Source: JBOGDS01 sp050743075
Lineage (GTDB): Bacteria; Actinomycetota; Actinomycetes; Jiangellales; Jiangellaceae
Assembly: GCA_050743075.1 (NCBI GenBank)
Contig: JBOGDS010000003.1
Coordinates: 1 to 64,000 of the forward strand
Length of the DNA: 64,000 bases
Direction: 5' to 3'
In this document: positions 52,050-61,219 of the stretch, in pieces
Numbering within the stretch: the first letter of the stretch is position 1
Layout of the letters: the number at the start of each line of letters is the position of its first letter
Position numbers and translations under genes: made by a program
Notes under the pieces: model-generated
What the model was told of the DNA's origin: nothing
Database searches by the model: none
What the model saw: the letters and a program-made list of their open reading frames with translations, nothing else

Positions 52050-53726
52050 TCAGCAGTTCGGGCGGCACTGCCTCTCGACCATGGCGTCGAGGAACACCTG
52101 CTGGATGTCACGGGGATCCACCGCCTGGTACGCCCGCGCGCCGGTGGCCTCGGAGATCCGGGTGAGCGCGCTCATGTCGGCCTGATCGGTCATGCCGATC
52201 ATGATGACGGGAATCGGCCGGGCCGGGTCGACCTCGACCCGGAGCGTGGTGAGCAGGGTCTCGAGATCGATGCCGTCGGGGTCGTCCTCGTTCCGACCGT
52301 CGGTGAGCAGGACCACCGAGTTGATCTTCTCCGGGTCGTAGATCGACCGCACCGTCCGGAACGCCGCGAGCACGGTGTCGTAGAGCGCCGTACCCCCTTG
52401 AGCGCGTTCGGCGAGGCTGTCGACCGCGTCCACCAGTGCCTGCTGATGGGACACGCCGTCCACATCCTCGCCCAGCGGGCGGATCGGTACCAGCTCGACG
52501 TGGTCGACGGGCGGATCCTGGTTGACCGAGAAGGCCCACAACCCGATCGAGCTGGTGGGCGGGAACAAGCCCAACGCGGTCTTGGCTGCCTCTACCGTCA
52601 GATCGATGCGGGTGCCGCCGCCCTCGACCTGCTCGTTCATCGACCCCGACACGTCGATGACCGCCAGCAACTGGCTGTCGATCGACAGCGCCGCCCATTG
52701 CCGCAGGATGTGCGCCGCCTGGCTGGGCTCGGGTGTAGGCAGCACGGTGGGCATCGCAACCTGGGTGCCGTCGACGATACCCGCATCCCCGTCAGGCTCC
52801 CCGCCCGGCGTGCGGAACCCGGCGTCGGTGAGGACCGCCACCGCCTCGGGTGTGCGCAGGGCGGCGTCGAACGCCGCCGCCGCCTCCTCGGTCGCCGCAG
52901 TCGTCGAGGCCGTCGAGACCGTGACCACCGGGTAGTCGAGCACGAGCGTTCCCTCGCTCGGGTAGAGCGCCACGACGGGGTTGCCCGGGCTGCTCGCGTT
53001 GTGGGAGACGACCGACTGCTCGGTCGCGGTGAACATCGGCGCCGCCGCCGGGTCGGCCGCAAGCTGCTCGTACGCCGCGCTGACCGACTCCACAGCCCCG
53101 CGCGAGATCGCCGTCATCGCCGCGACCAGCTGCGTGGGATCGGCCTGGCCCACCCCGACCGTGGCGCCTACCGCGAGCAGCGTGGCCAGGCCCTCGCCGG
53201 TCGTCGTCGGATCGGTGATGGTGGCGGTCGCGTCGCCTTCGAGAACGGCGCTCCAGGAGAACGTGGCGTCCGGCCAGCCGGCCTGTTCGGCGGCGGGTTG
53301 CGACGCGACCACGACCAGCGGAGACGTGGCTACCGGCTCGCCCACCGTGACGTCGACGCCCTCGGTCGCGACCTGCGTGGTCCAGAGGCTGGAGTCGGGG
53401 ATCCACAGATCGGCCGGCACCTCGCCGCCCACGCCGCCGGCCACCGACGCCGAGGCCAGCGGCACGACGTCGACCGCGGCGCACACCCCGCCCACGCCGG
53501 CCGAGCCGTCGACATAGGCCTCGGCGACCTCGGACAGCGCCGGGGCGATCGCCGGGTCCGCGACCACGACGAGCGGGTCAGCCTGCTGGCAACTCGTCTC
53601 GCGGCCGCCGAGGAACGCGTTCGCGGCGAGCGCCGCGGCAGCCACCAGCGACAGGGCCACGCCGCCCACGGCAAACCGTCGGGGCCAGGAGCGCCGCCGG
53701 CGCGACGAGGCGTGACGTCCAGACAT
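52050..53726 (-). CDS. Extracytoplasmic solute-binding plus VWA domain protein
   Basis: This 558-residue protein has an Arg-rich N-terminus, one membrane anchor (about 18-38) and a periplasmic-binding-like domain (about 50-320, with PLVVVADPAIAPALSEVA). The C-terminal von Willebrand A domain has a MIDAS motif, DVSGSMNEQ (about 356-364), and a second metal loop, LTDGRNEDDPDG. ATG 53726 has GGAG 5 nt upstream. This two-domain class recurs in actinobacteria without a defined ligand. VWA domains usually mediate metal-dependent protein contacts at the surface. Confidence 0.85.
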   Translation of the reverse strand: MSGRHASSRRRRSWPRRFAVGGVALSLVAAAALAANAFLGGRETSCQQADPLVVVADPAIAPALSEVAEAYVDGSAGVGGVCAAVDVVPLASASVAGGVGGEVPADLWIPDSSLWTTQVATEGVDVTVGEPVATSPLVVVASQPAAEQAGWPDATFSWSAVLEGDATATITDPTTTGEGLATLLAVGATVGVGQADPTQLVAAMTAISRGAVESVSAAYEQLAADPAAAPMFTATEQSVVSHNASSPGNPVVALYPSEGTLVLDYPVVTVSTASTTAATEEAAAAFDAALRTPEAVAVLTDAGFRTPGGEPDGDAGIVDGTQVAMPTVLPTPEPSQAAHILRQWAALSIDSQLLAVIDVSGSMNEQVEGGGTRIDLTVEAAKTALGLFPPTSSIGLWAFSVNQDPPVDHVELVPIRPLGEDVDGVSHQQALVDAVDSLAERAQGGTALYDTVLAAFRTVRSIYDPEKINSVVLLTDGRNEDDPDGIDLETLLTTLRVEVDPARPIPVIMIGMTDQADMSALTRISEATGARAYQAVDPRDIQQVFLDAMVERQCRPNC

Positions 53727-53769
53727 CGGTCTCCGGGCGAGTCCTACAGGGAAGGGGCAGCCTAGCCGG

Positions 53770-54930
53770 TCACGAGACCGAGGGGAGAATTGGGTGTCTA
53801 TGTGGTGCTTCTCCGGCGGCGGTTTCGGGTTGCGACACCGTGAGCTTGGCGACGTGGGTGTCATTGGCCGCCATCGGGTCGATGTCCGCCGTCGACGCCA
53901 GCGCGCGGGCGCGGGGATGCAGGACGCCCGGTGCGTCGCCGTCGACCCACGCCGCGAAGGTGACGGCCGCCTCGCTCCCGGCCGGCATGGGGTCGACAGC
54001 ACACACGACACGCTCGGTGGTGAAGCCGCACGCGCCGGCCGTGGCAGCCAACGTGACGGCATCGGGAGTGAGACCGGCAGGCGTGGCCAGCGTCAGCGTC
54101 GCCGGGCCGGTCTGGTCGTCAGGCCCGTCGTTGGACACGGTCACTGTGACAGTGACCATGTCGCCGACGGTGGCGGTGGCGGGGGACACGACCGTCGCCA
54201 GGCGCAAGTCCGTGACAGCGGCGGCCTCGGTCGCCGTCGTGACGGCGGCCACGAGGGATCCGCCGGCACGACCCGGCCAGACCGGGATCGCCGCCTCCGT
54301 GTCACCCGCCTCGATCGCGGCACGCGCCTGCGCGTCGCCACCGTGCGCGACGACGTCAGCGGACGCGTCGACCTCGCCTCGGACCGGTGTCGACAAGCCG
54401 GACACCGTGGCGGTGCCCGGCTCTGCGCCGGTGGCACTCGACAGCCCGTCGAGGACCCGCAGGTCGCGCAGCGGCTCCGATGGGGATGTCCAGGCCGTCA
54501 CCAACGACCAGTCCGCATCGGCAGAATCGCTCACGGTCAGGTCGACGGAAGGGCCGGCGGCGGCGAACAGGTTGGTCACCTCGGCGACCGCGCCGTAACC
54601 CAGAACGGGATCGGCATCGAGTTGCGCGGCGGCGACCACAGTCGACGGCCCGGATCCGACCCGGACCGTCACCTGAGCGGCCGGCGCATTCGTCGACGGG
54701 CCGGTTGCACCCCAGTACAAGCCGGCGAAAAGCAGTCTGCTGCCGGCCGGCCGGGTGGCCGTCGCGGTTTCGGAGTCACTGCGCAGGATCGAGATGTCGC
54801 CAGGTGCCCGCCTCTCGAACCGCGGCTCCAACGGCCGCACCTCCGTCGCGGCAGCCTGAGTCGCGCTGCCGATGACCAATCCGGCCGCGAGCAGCGCCGT
54901 GAACGCGCCGGCAGACGCGATTCTCACCAT
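53770..54930 (-). CDS. Secreted DUF11-domain protein
   Basis: This 386-residue protein has a signal peptide (about 1-29, ending TQAAAT). The N-terminal beta-rich region (LLFAGLYWGATGP...) resembles surface-protein anchor domains. A DUF11 Ig-like repeat follows (VGDMVTVTVTVSNDGPDDQTGPATLTLATPAGL). There is no LPXTG or C-terminal membrane helix, so it is probably released or bound non-covalently. It lies immediately upstream of the VWA protein in the same direction, 43 bp apart, and may be its partner. Confidence 0.75.
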   Translation of the reverse strand: MVRIASAGAFTALLAAGLVIGSATQAAATEVRPLEPRFERRAPGDISILRSDSETATATRPAGSRLLFAGLYWGATGPSTNAPAAQVTVRVGSGPSTVVAAAQLDADPVLGYGAVAEVTNLFAAAGPSVDLTVSDSADADWSLVTAWTSPSEPLRDLRVLDGLSSATGAEPGTATVSGLSTPVRGEVDASADVVAHGGDAQARAAIEAGDTEAAIPVWPGRAGGSLVAAVTTATEAAAVTDLRLATVVSPATATVGDMVTVTVTVSNDGPDDQTGPATLTLATPAGLTPDAVTLAATAGACGFTTERVVCAVDPMPAGSEAAVTFAAWVDGDAPGVLHPRARALASTADIDPMAANDTHVAKLTVSQPETAAGEAPHRHPILPSVS

Positions 54931-54993
54931 CGGAAGCCAAGGGTAACCCGCATATCGGTGCCGGCGAATGGCCGAACCGTCGAGAATCGCGCC

Positions 54994-55590
54994 ATGGCTG
55001 TCACGGTGTCTCCTGTCACGCCGGAACGGTGGGGCGATCTGGTCGAGTTCTTCCGCCCGAACGGTGCGTACAGCAACTGCTGGTGCGCCTTCTTCCGGGT
55101 CCGCGCCAAGGACTACGGCGCCAGCATGACGTGGGATCCACCCGACCCGGGCCGCTCCAACCGGGAGGTGCTGGAGCGGCTGACGCTCGCGGGCGACGTG
55201 CCCGGTCTGCTCGCGTACCACGGCGACGAGCCGGTCGGCTGGGTGTCAGTGGCACCGCGTCCGCAGTACGAGCGCGTCCTCCGGTCGCGAACGATCGGAC
55301 CGGATAAACCGGACGAAACTGATGTCTGGTCGATCGTGTGCTTCTGGATCCCGGCCCGCCGCCGTCGACAGGGGATCGGGACTGTCTTGCTCGACGGCGC
55401 GGTGTCGCACGCGAGGTCCCGCGATGCGCGTGTGCTCGAGGCGTACCCGGTCGACACGGCGGGGGAGCGGCGACCCGGAGCCGATCTCTACTGGGGGACG
55501 GTCGGCATGTACCGGCGAGCCGGCTTCGGCATCGCGGCCCACCCCCACAGTGGGCGTCCCGTTGCACGCCTCGTCGTGCGCGGAGGCTGA
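54994..55590 (+). CDS. GNAT-family N-acetyltransferase
   Basis: This 198-residue protein starts at ATG 54994 and shares the SNCWCAFFRV N-terminal motif with the broken acetyltransferase at 30254-30828. The acetyl-CoA loop is RRRRQGIGTVLLDGAV, followed by VLEAYPVDTAGERR and GTVGMYRRAGF. It should acetylate a small molecule or protein amine. It is divergent from the DUF11 gene. The two GNAT genes are paralogues of one subfamily, only this one intact. Confidence 0.87.
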   Translation: MAVTVSPVTPERWGDLVEFFRPNGAYSNCWCAFFRVRAKDYGASMTWDPPDPGRSNREVLERLTLAGDVPGLLAYHGDEPVGWVSVAPRPQYERVLRSRTIGPDKPDETDVWSIVCFWIPARRRRQGIGTVLLDGAVSHARSRDARVLEAYPVDTAGERRPGADLYWGTVGMYRRAGFGIAAHPHSGRPVARLVVRGG

Positions 55591-55662
55591 CCTGGGTGTT
55601 GCGCTTCCCCTACGGTCTTAGGCACGGCGTACTACGCCGAAGTCCGAGAGTTCGGAGGCAGG

Positions 55663-55917
55663 GTGAGCGACACGAGACAGCACCAGATACTCGATCAGAT
55701 CCAGGCCCTGGTCGACCAGGAGCACGAGTTACGGTCCAGGGTCCAGGCTGGCGAGCTCGCGCCCGGCGAGGAGCAGGAGGGCCTGCGCCAGCTGGAGGTG
55801 GCGCTCGACCAGTGCTGGGACCTCCTCCGCCAGCGCCGGGCCCGGTGGGACGCCGGCCAGGATCCCGACGAGGCGGAAGTGCGACCGGTCAATGAGGTCG
55901 AGGGATACCAGCAGTAA
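55663..55917 (+). CDS. DUF2630 family small protein
   Basis: This 84-residue, highly charged helical protein matches DUF2630: QILDQIQALVDQEHELRS, LRQLEVALDQCWDLLRQRRARWDAG and PNEVEGYQ-like ending. It is found almost only in actinobacteria, and the function is unknown. GGAGG a few bases before GTG 55663 supports the start. Confidence 0.88.
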   Translation: MSDTRQHQILDQIQALVDQEHELRSRVQAGELAPGEEQEGLRQLEVALDQCWDLLRQRRARWDAGQDPDEAEVRPVNEVEGYQQ

Positions 55918-55985
55918 GACGAAGCACTCCGCCAGAAACATGCGGATGGGTAAAGGATCACTGCCCGGACCCTGACTGGTAACCG

Positions 55986-56567
55986 TTAGGCGCCGCGTGC
56001 TTCCAGGGCCGTCATGGCCTTGCGGAGGTGCGCAGACCGCGTCTTGGGGGTGCGGGCGGTGGCCAGGTCCAGGATCACGGCGTACTGGCCGGTCTTGCTG
56101 AGCGATTCGAAGGCCTGGGCCGCCCGGGGGCTCGCGGCCAGAGCGGCGGCGAGGTCGGGCGGGACGGTGGCATCTCTCTGAGACTCGTAGGCGGCGTCCC
56201 ACCGTCCGTCGGCCTTGGCGGCCTCGACCTCGGCGAGGCCGGACGGTCGCATCCGCCCGGCCGCGATGAGCGCCTCGACCTTGCGCACGTTCACCTGCGA
56301 CCATCGGCTCCGTGGCCGGCGCGGGACGTACTTCTGCAAGTAGTACACCTCGTCGTATGCCTTGCGCTGGCCAGAGATCCAGCCGTAGCACAAGCCGAGG
56401 TCGACCGCCTCGTCGTCGGCCAGCGACGCAACGCCGGACCCCTTCTTCGCGATCTTGAGCCATACGCCGGGACTGTGGTCGACGTGCTCGGCTAGCCATG
56501 CTTCGAACTCGCCGGCGTCGCGGAATGCGATCACGTCGGCCACGTCTGCCTCAGGCTTCGTCGGCAT
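55986..56567 (-). CDS. YdeI/OmpD-associated family protein
   Basis: This 193-residue protein matches the YdeI (Bacteriocin-protection, YdeI/OmpD-associated) family: FEAWLAEHVDHSPGVWLKIAKKGSG, EAVDLGLCYGWISGQRKAYDE, FLQKYVPRR-like and KVEALIAAGRMRPSGLAEVEAAKADGRWD. It is cytoplasmic with no signal peptide. The family is linked to stress or antimicrobial peptide resistance in a few species, but the mechanism is unknown. It converges on DUF2630. Confidence 0.88.
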   Translation of the reverse strand: MPTKPEADVADVIAFRDAGEFEAWLAEHVDHSPGVWLKIAKKGSGVASLADDEAVDLGLCYGWISGQRKAYDEVYYLQKYVPRRPRSRWSQVNVRKVEALIAAGRMRPSGLAEVEAAKADGRWDAAYESQRDATVPPDLAAALAASPRAAQAFESLSKTGQYAVILDLATARTPKTRSAHLRKAMTALEARGA

Positions 56568-56753
56568 GTGCCGACACTAACGCGCCCTCCTTTCGGTTCC
56601 TGGCAACTGCCGAGACGAAGATCCGCGCCTCCAGGAGATGGGACAGACAGGACTCCTCGTTTGTCCCAACTCGTCACCGGGGTACATCGTGAGTACTCGA
56701 TGTCCCACGGCCGAGTAGGCCGGTCGACGGAGGGACCTGCATCTCCCGGCAAT

Positions 56754-58013
56754 TCAGGGCTCCCTTTCGTCTGGCGGGGTCGGCATGGCCAGTTGGAGGA
56801 ATGCCTCTCGACGGCGCTCCCGATGCTGTCGTTCCGGCTGCGCTGCCGGTCCGTCGAGGGATTCGGTCAGTTCTCGGGCTGCCTCTGCGTACCGCCCCTC
56901 GCGGGCGAGTAGTTCGGCGCGAACCGCGTGCCAGCGGGGGCTCGGCGGCAGTTCGGTCAGCATGGCGAGCCCGGTCGCGGCATCGGCCGCTTCAGTTGCC
57001 GCAACCACCCGGCCCAGGCCGGCGGCGTGACTGGGAGCGATCGACACGAGCAGATCGTAGAGCCGCAGGATCTCCGTCCAGTCGGTGTCGTCATAACTGG
57101 CGGCACGGGCATGCTCCGCCGCGATGGCGGCCTGGAGCTGGTACGCGTCCGCCTGCCCGTGCGAGCGGCGCAGTGAATCGTTCAGGAGCGCGATGCCGCG
57201 GCCGATTGCCGCAGCGTCCCACCGACCACGATTCTGCTGGTCGAGGGTCACGACGTGACCATGTTCGTCGAGCCGTGAGGGCCTGCGGGCCTCGGTGAGG
57301 AGCAGCAGCGCCAGGACGGAGGCGGGCATTGGCTGATCCGGAAGCAGATCATGCAGGAGCTCGGCCAACCGGACCGCCTCGGCACAGGCGTCCACATCGT
57401 AGGCGGCGCGGCCGTCGACCGGTGCATGGCCAGCGGTGTAGAGGCTGTGGATCACCCCGCACACCGTCGGCAACCGGTCGGCCAACTCATCCTCGGCCGG
57501 CACCCGGTAGGGGATGTGGGCTGCAGCGATCTTCTGTCGAGCCCGGGTCAGGCGCTTCGTCGTGGCGGCCTCGGTGGTGAGGAGCACGGCGGCCGTCTGC
57601 GCCGGCGAGAGACCACACAGCGTTCGCAGTGCCAGGGCGACCCGGGTCGGCGGTGAGAGGGCGGGATGGCAGCAGGTGAAGATTAATCGCAGCAGGTCGT
57701 CGTGCACGACGTCGTCCGCCGGAAGGTCGGACCTCGCGAGTTCGATCATCCGCAGTCCGTCCCGCTCCTTGCCCGGGCGGGCCCGCTCGCGCCGAAGGAT
57801 GTCGATCGCCTTTCTTCGCGCGGTCACCGTGAGCCAGGCACGCGGCTGTGGCGGCACCCCGGTGACCGGCCACGCGCCGAGTGCCGCCAGGGTTGCCTCC
57901 TGCACGGCGTCCTCGGCTATCTGTACGTCGCCGACGGTCCGAATCAAGGTCGCGAGGATGCGTGCGCCCTCGACCCGGACCGTCTCGGCGACGGTGCTGT
58001 GCTCGGAGGCCAC
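56754..58013 (-). CDS. ECF42-type sigma factor with C-terminal TPR-like extension
   Basis: This 419-residue protein has sigma region 2 (VGDVQIAEDAVQEATLAAL, PRAWLTVTARRKAIDILRRERA) and region 4 (LRTLCGLSPAQTAAVLLTTEAATTKRLTRARQKI). A long helical extension (about 190-410, LARRYDLLV-type TPR units) follows. This layout, together with the YCII/DGPF gene encoded 6 bp upstream on the same strand, defines the ECF42 group. There is no anti-sigma, and the extension is thought to be needed for activity. The usual target is the DGPF operon itself. Confidence 0.88.
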   Translation of the reverse strand: MASEHSTVAETVRVEGARILATLIRTVGDVQIAEDAVQEATLAALGAWPVTGVPPQPRAWLTVTARRKAIDILRRERARPGKERDGLRMIELARSDLPADDVVHDDLLRLIFTCCHPALSPPTRVALALRTLCGLSPAQTAAVLLTTEAATTKRLTRARQKIAAAHIPYRVPAEDELADRLPTVCGVIHSLYTAGHAPVDGRAAYDVDACAEAVRLAELLHDLLPDQPMPASVLALLLLTEARRPSRLDEHGHVVTLDQQNRGRWDAAAIGRGIALLNDSLRRSHGQADAYQLQAAIAAEHARAASYDDTDWTEILRLYDLLVSIAPSHAAGLGRVVAATEAADAATGLAMLTELPPSPRWHAVRAELLAREGRYAEAARELTESLDGPAAQPERQHRERRREAFLQLAMPTPPDEREP

Positions 58014-58019
58014 GACCGC

Positions 58020-58367
58020 TTACTTGGATGCGATGACCGGGCGCACCTCGACGGCGCCGCCCCAAGCCGCGGGAAGCTCAGCCGAGATCGCCACTGCTTC
58101 CTCCAGGTCTGCAGCCTCGAGCAGGTAGAACCCGGTCAACGCCTCCTTGGTCTCGGCGTAGGGCCCGTCGGTCGTGACTACGTTTCCCCCACGGGCACCT
58201 TCCACGCGGACGACCGTGGCCGTGCTGGTCGGGTGCAATACGGCACTCGCCAGGATGCTGTCAGTGTTGTCCACCGCGAACTGGCGGTACTCGGCGAGCT
58301 CACTCGCCTGCTCGGGCGCCCACCAGTCCACATCTGCGGTGTAGATCAATGCAAGGTACTGCGGCAT
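58020..58367 (-). CDS. YCII/DGPF-domain protein
   Basis: This 115-residue protein begins MPQYLALIYTADVDW and carries TTDGPYAETKEALTGFYLLEAADLEEAVAIS, the YCII (DGPF) ferredoxin-like fold. Its gene is followed after 6 bp by the ECF42 sigma, the standard pairing. The role is undefined, probably a small-molecule binding or oxidation-linked protein. Confidence 0.88.
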   Translation of the reverse strand: MPQYLALIYTADVDWWAPEQASELAEYRQFAVDNTDSILASAVLHPTSTATVVRVEGARGGNVVTTDGPYAETKEALTGFYLLEAADLEEAVAISAELPAAWGGAVEVRPVIASK

Positions 58368-59265
58368 CGGTACACTCCTTCGTTGCCTTCAGGACCCACC
58401 TTGGTCCCTCAAGAATGGAACGAACAGGCGGTCGCGGAAAGGACGTGCCCGAGTCGCCCATCTCGATCCGATGGACGATGCTCGTGGGTGCGACGTGTCA
58501 GCCGGGATCCTCGGGGCCACTGGATGCGGATCTTGCCAGCGGAGCGGACGCAACCGGCGCAGCGGAACGACCCCGTGGTTCGTGTCCGCCCGGGCACAGT
58601 GTCGCGGGCATTGACCTCAATCGGCATCGGGCACGATCCGTGCGCGGCGCGGCCGTACTGCCTTGTCGAGGTCGACGATGTCGTGCACGGCGGCGAGGAA
58701 CTGCAACGAGACCCGCTCCCGGCCTTCCCGTGACAAGGCGGTAGATCTGCGAGGGGGAGAGGTCGATGCCTCGCTCTTTCCAGTGGGGGAGCAGGTCGGT
58801 GCTGTTGTGCAAGCTGGCCATGGCCATGAGGATGTCCCGCCCTAAGCCAGACGTCGAGGACGTCAGGTGCCCTCGAGACTGTGAACACGCTGGGCGCTCG
58901 GGAGGGGAGCTCTTCGGGGACTTGCCCCAGCGGACCTGGACTGCCCACGTCAGGACGCAGCAGATGGAACGACCGAAGCTCCACGTACCAACCTGCAAGG
59001 TCAGCGCGCTATGGCATGGTGCGCAGGTCGTGGTGGATGCACCGCCGAACTCGCCCACGACCCAGGCGGATACGAAACGGCGCTTGGACGTTCGCGCATC
59101 AGAGGGCCAGTGGGCGCAACGACGCATGTCGAGCCCCGCAGCTGGAATGGGGAGTAACGGTGGTTGTATCGGAGCCAAGTTGACATAATGCTCATTATCG
59201 GCGTTTAAGAAGCGTAGTTCCGTTTGATGGTGCTGGGCTTGGCACGGACCCGTTTCGTTCTCAAG
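58368..59265. other. Decayed spacer, only an HTH remnant recognised
   Basis: About 900 bp lies between the YCII start and the end of the ECF41 sigma gene. Reading frames on both strands change composition, lack RBS support and resemble no family except the XRE remnant at 58617-58827. Sequence from about 59190 to 59230 is AT-rich relative to the rest. This looks like a scar of past insertion or deletion. Confidence 0.45.
58617..58827 (-). pseudogene. Frameshifted XRE-like HTH gene of the type linked to integrases
   Basis: From ATG 58827 the minus strand reads MAMASLHNSTDLLPHWKERG, then IDLSPSQIYRLVTG. The expected continuation ERVSLQFLAAVHDIVDLD appears only after a frame change near 58735, ending at TGA 58617. 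The reconstructed ~69-residue protein resembles the short HTH regulators found with tyrosine integrases in actinobacterial mobile elements. The span of 211 bases confirms one indel. Confidence 0.6.
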
Positions 59266-60189
59266 TCAATCGGTGGGCCGGCGAGCCTGGTTCACCTCGC
59301 GGAGGACCGCCCAGGCGTCCGCCACCGGACCCAGGTGCCCGAGCTTGTCGGGGTTGATCACCGAGCGGATTGTCTGGATCTGCCCGTCGAGTATGTCGAG
59401 CGTCAAGGTATTGAGCACCTTGTGGTCCCGATCACGGAAGATGGCGCCCGGCTGGCCGTTCACCTCGTGTGGCTCCAACGTCACGTCGATCCGGACGAGC
59501 CAGGGGAAGGTCGAGGCAAGCACCCGGGCAACATTGTCGGCGCCGATGATGCCCCTGGCCCACTGCGGGGCCTTGCCGCCGCCGTCTCCGACCATCTGAA
59601 CGTCAGCGGCGAGCAGCTCCCGCAGGCCGTCGACGTCGCCTTCCCGGAGCACGTCGAAGAACCGCGCCGCCAGCCGCTCCCGCTCCCGGCGGTCCGCCTC
59701 GAACCGAGGGCGCCCTGCGTCCATGTGGCGCCGCGCTCGCACCGCGAGCTGGCGGCACGCCGCCTCCGACCTCCCCACCGCCGACGCGACCTCGGGGAAG
59801 CCGAACCCGAACACCTCCCGCAGCACGAAGACCGCCCGCTCGAGCGGGCTGAGCCGCTCGAGCAGCAACAGGGCCGCCATCGACACCGAGTCGGCCAACT
59901 CCGCCGACCGCGCCGGATCCTCGTAGGGGTCGGTGAGCAGCGGCTCGGGGAACCATGTCCCGGTGTATTCCTCCCGCCGGAGCCGGGCCGAGCGCAGCAC
60001 GTCGATCGAGATCCGGGTGACTACGGCCGAGAGGAAGGCCTTGGTCGATGTGGGCTGCGTCGGGGAGGCCTCGTAGCGCAGCCAGGTCTCCTGGACCGCG
60101 TCCTCGGCCTCGCTCACGCTGCCGAGGATCCGGTAGGCGATCGAGAACAGCAGCGGCCGCAGCTGCTCGAACTCCTCGGCCCGGGTCAC
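59266..60189 (-). CDS. ECF41-type sigma factor with SnoaL-like C-terminal domain
   Basis: This roughly 307-residue protein has regions 2 and 4 followed by a fused SnoaL-like domain. ECF41 hallmarks are visible: the WxPEP motif as TGTWFPEPL between the sigma regions, DGGGK in MVGDGGGKAP, and NPDKL near the C-terminus. In this group the extension both inhibits and permits activity, replacing an anti-sigma. GTG 60189 overlaps the epimerase stop (GTGA). The usual regulatory target is the adjacent oxidoreductase/epimerase gene. Confidence 0.9.
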   Translation of the reverse strand: MTRAEEFEQLRPLLFSIAYRILGSVSEAEDAVQETWLRYEASPTQPTSTKAFLSAVVTRISIDVLRSARLRREEYTGTWFPEPLLTDPYEDPARSAELADSVSMAALLLLERLSPLERAVFVLREVFGFGFPEVASAVGRSEAACRQLAVRARRHMDAGRPRFEADRRERERLAARFFDVLREGDVDGLRELLAADVQMVGDGGGKAPQWARGIIGADNVARVLASTFPWLVRIDVTLEPHEVNGQPGAIFRDRDHKVLNTLTLDILDGQIQTIRSVINPDKLGHLGPVADAWAVLREVNQARRPTD

Positions 60190-61106
60190 GCCAGCTCTTC
60201 CTTGAAACCCTGGCGCCACGAGGGGTAGCGCAGCTCCCAGCCGAGCTCGCGCTTGGCCTTAGCGTTGGAGAAGCCGCGCCCCTCGGTCATCATCATCACC
60301 ACCACTTCCCCGGCCAGCAGCCGGGCCAGCCACTTGGGGACCCGCATCGGCCGCTTCGCCCCCGCGCACGCAGCCAGAAAAGGCAGCCACTCGCTGACCG
60401 GGGCCGGTTCGTCGTCGACGATGTTGAACACGCCCTTCGCCTGCTGCTCCACAGCCAGGACGGTAGCGCTCGCCGCGTCATCGAGATGCACCCACGAGCT
60501 GTAGCCGGTACCACCCCCGACGAGCGGGAACTGCCGCTTGCGCACGAGCTCGACCTGGTCGTCGGTGGCGCCCGGCCCGTAGAGCCCGCCGTATCGCAGG
60601 ACCGCGCCGTCAGCATTGACAACTACGTCCTCGAGGTGGCGGATCGCCGCCGCCCCCTTGCCCGTGCTCGTCGGGTCCAGCGGGTCCTCCTCGGTCTTCA
60701 CCCATCCGCCCTTGCGGATGCCGTTCCAGCTGGCGTAGCTCTGCGCGACGAAGTTGGATACGCCGGTCGCCTCGGCGGCGGCCAGCAGGTGGTCCGTCCC
60801 CTCGGTGCGCAGCCGGTTGGTGGTGGCGAACCAGCGGTCGAAGTGCCTCATATCGGGCTTGCCGGCGATGGCGGTCATCTGGTGCACGATCGCGTCCGGC
60901 CGGGCCTCGGCCACCGCCTCACCGACCGACACCGCATCCAGCCCATCCATCACGACCCCATCGGCGCCCAGCCGCGCCAGCAAGTTCAGCTTGCCCGGGC
61001 CCGTCGTCGTCGCCGTCACCTGATGGCCCCGGGCCACGAGCTGCGGCACCAGCCGCCGCCCCATGACCCCGGCCCCGCCTGCCACGAACACCCGCACAAC
61101 CATCAC
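60186..61106 (-). CDS. NAD-dependent epimerase/dehydratase-like oxidoreductase
   Basis: This 306-residue extended SDR protein has GGAGVMGRRLVPQL at the N-terminus, an active-site region SYASWNGIRKGG (Tyr but atypical spacing to Lys) and the WVHLDDAASATVLAVE block. It is cotranslated with the ECF41 sigma, the common pairing in which the sigma directs transcription of its own partner operon. The substrate is unknown. Confidence 0.87.
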   Translation of the reverse strand: MMVVRVFVAGGAGVMGRRLVPQLVARGHQVTATTTGPGKLNLLARLGADGVVMDGLDAVSVGEAVAEARPDAIVHQMTAIAGKPDMRHFDRWFATTNRLRTEGTDHLLAAAEATGVSNFVAQSYASWNGIRKGGWVKTEEDPLDPTSTGKGAAAIRHLEDVVVNADGAVLRYGGLYGPGATDDQVELVRKRQFPLVGGGTGYSSWVHLDDAASATVLAVEQQAKGVFNIVDDEPAPVSEWLPFLAACAGAKRPMRVPKWLARLLAGEVVVMMMTEGRGFSNAKAKRELGWELRYPSWRQGFKEELA

Positions 61107-61219
61107 CTTCCTGACTCCAGAGTCTGTCTCTCACCCAAGAGACGAGACAGCCCCGGCCGGCTGTGACATGGGAGTTGGGAGAACATCGTTGGCGGCTGCT
61201 GGTCAGTGCGCCCACAGTC

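Noticed and set aside
58498..59178. 226-codon minus-strand frame in the decayed spacer
   Set aside because: Only a central segment resembles an HTH, and the rest is compositionally random. The HTH homology itself changes frame, so it is listed as a remnant instead.
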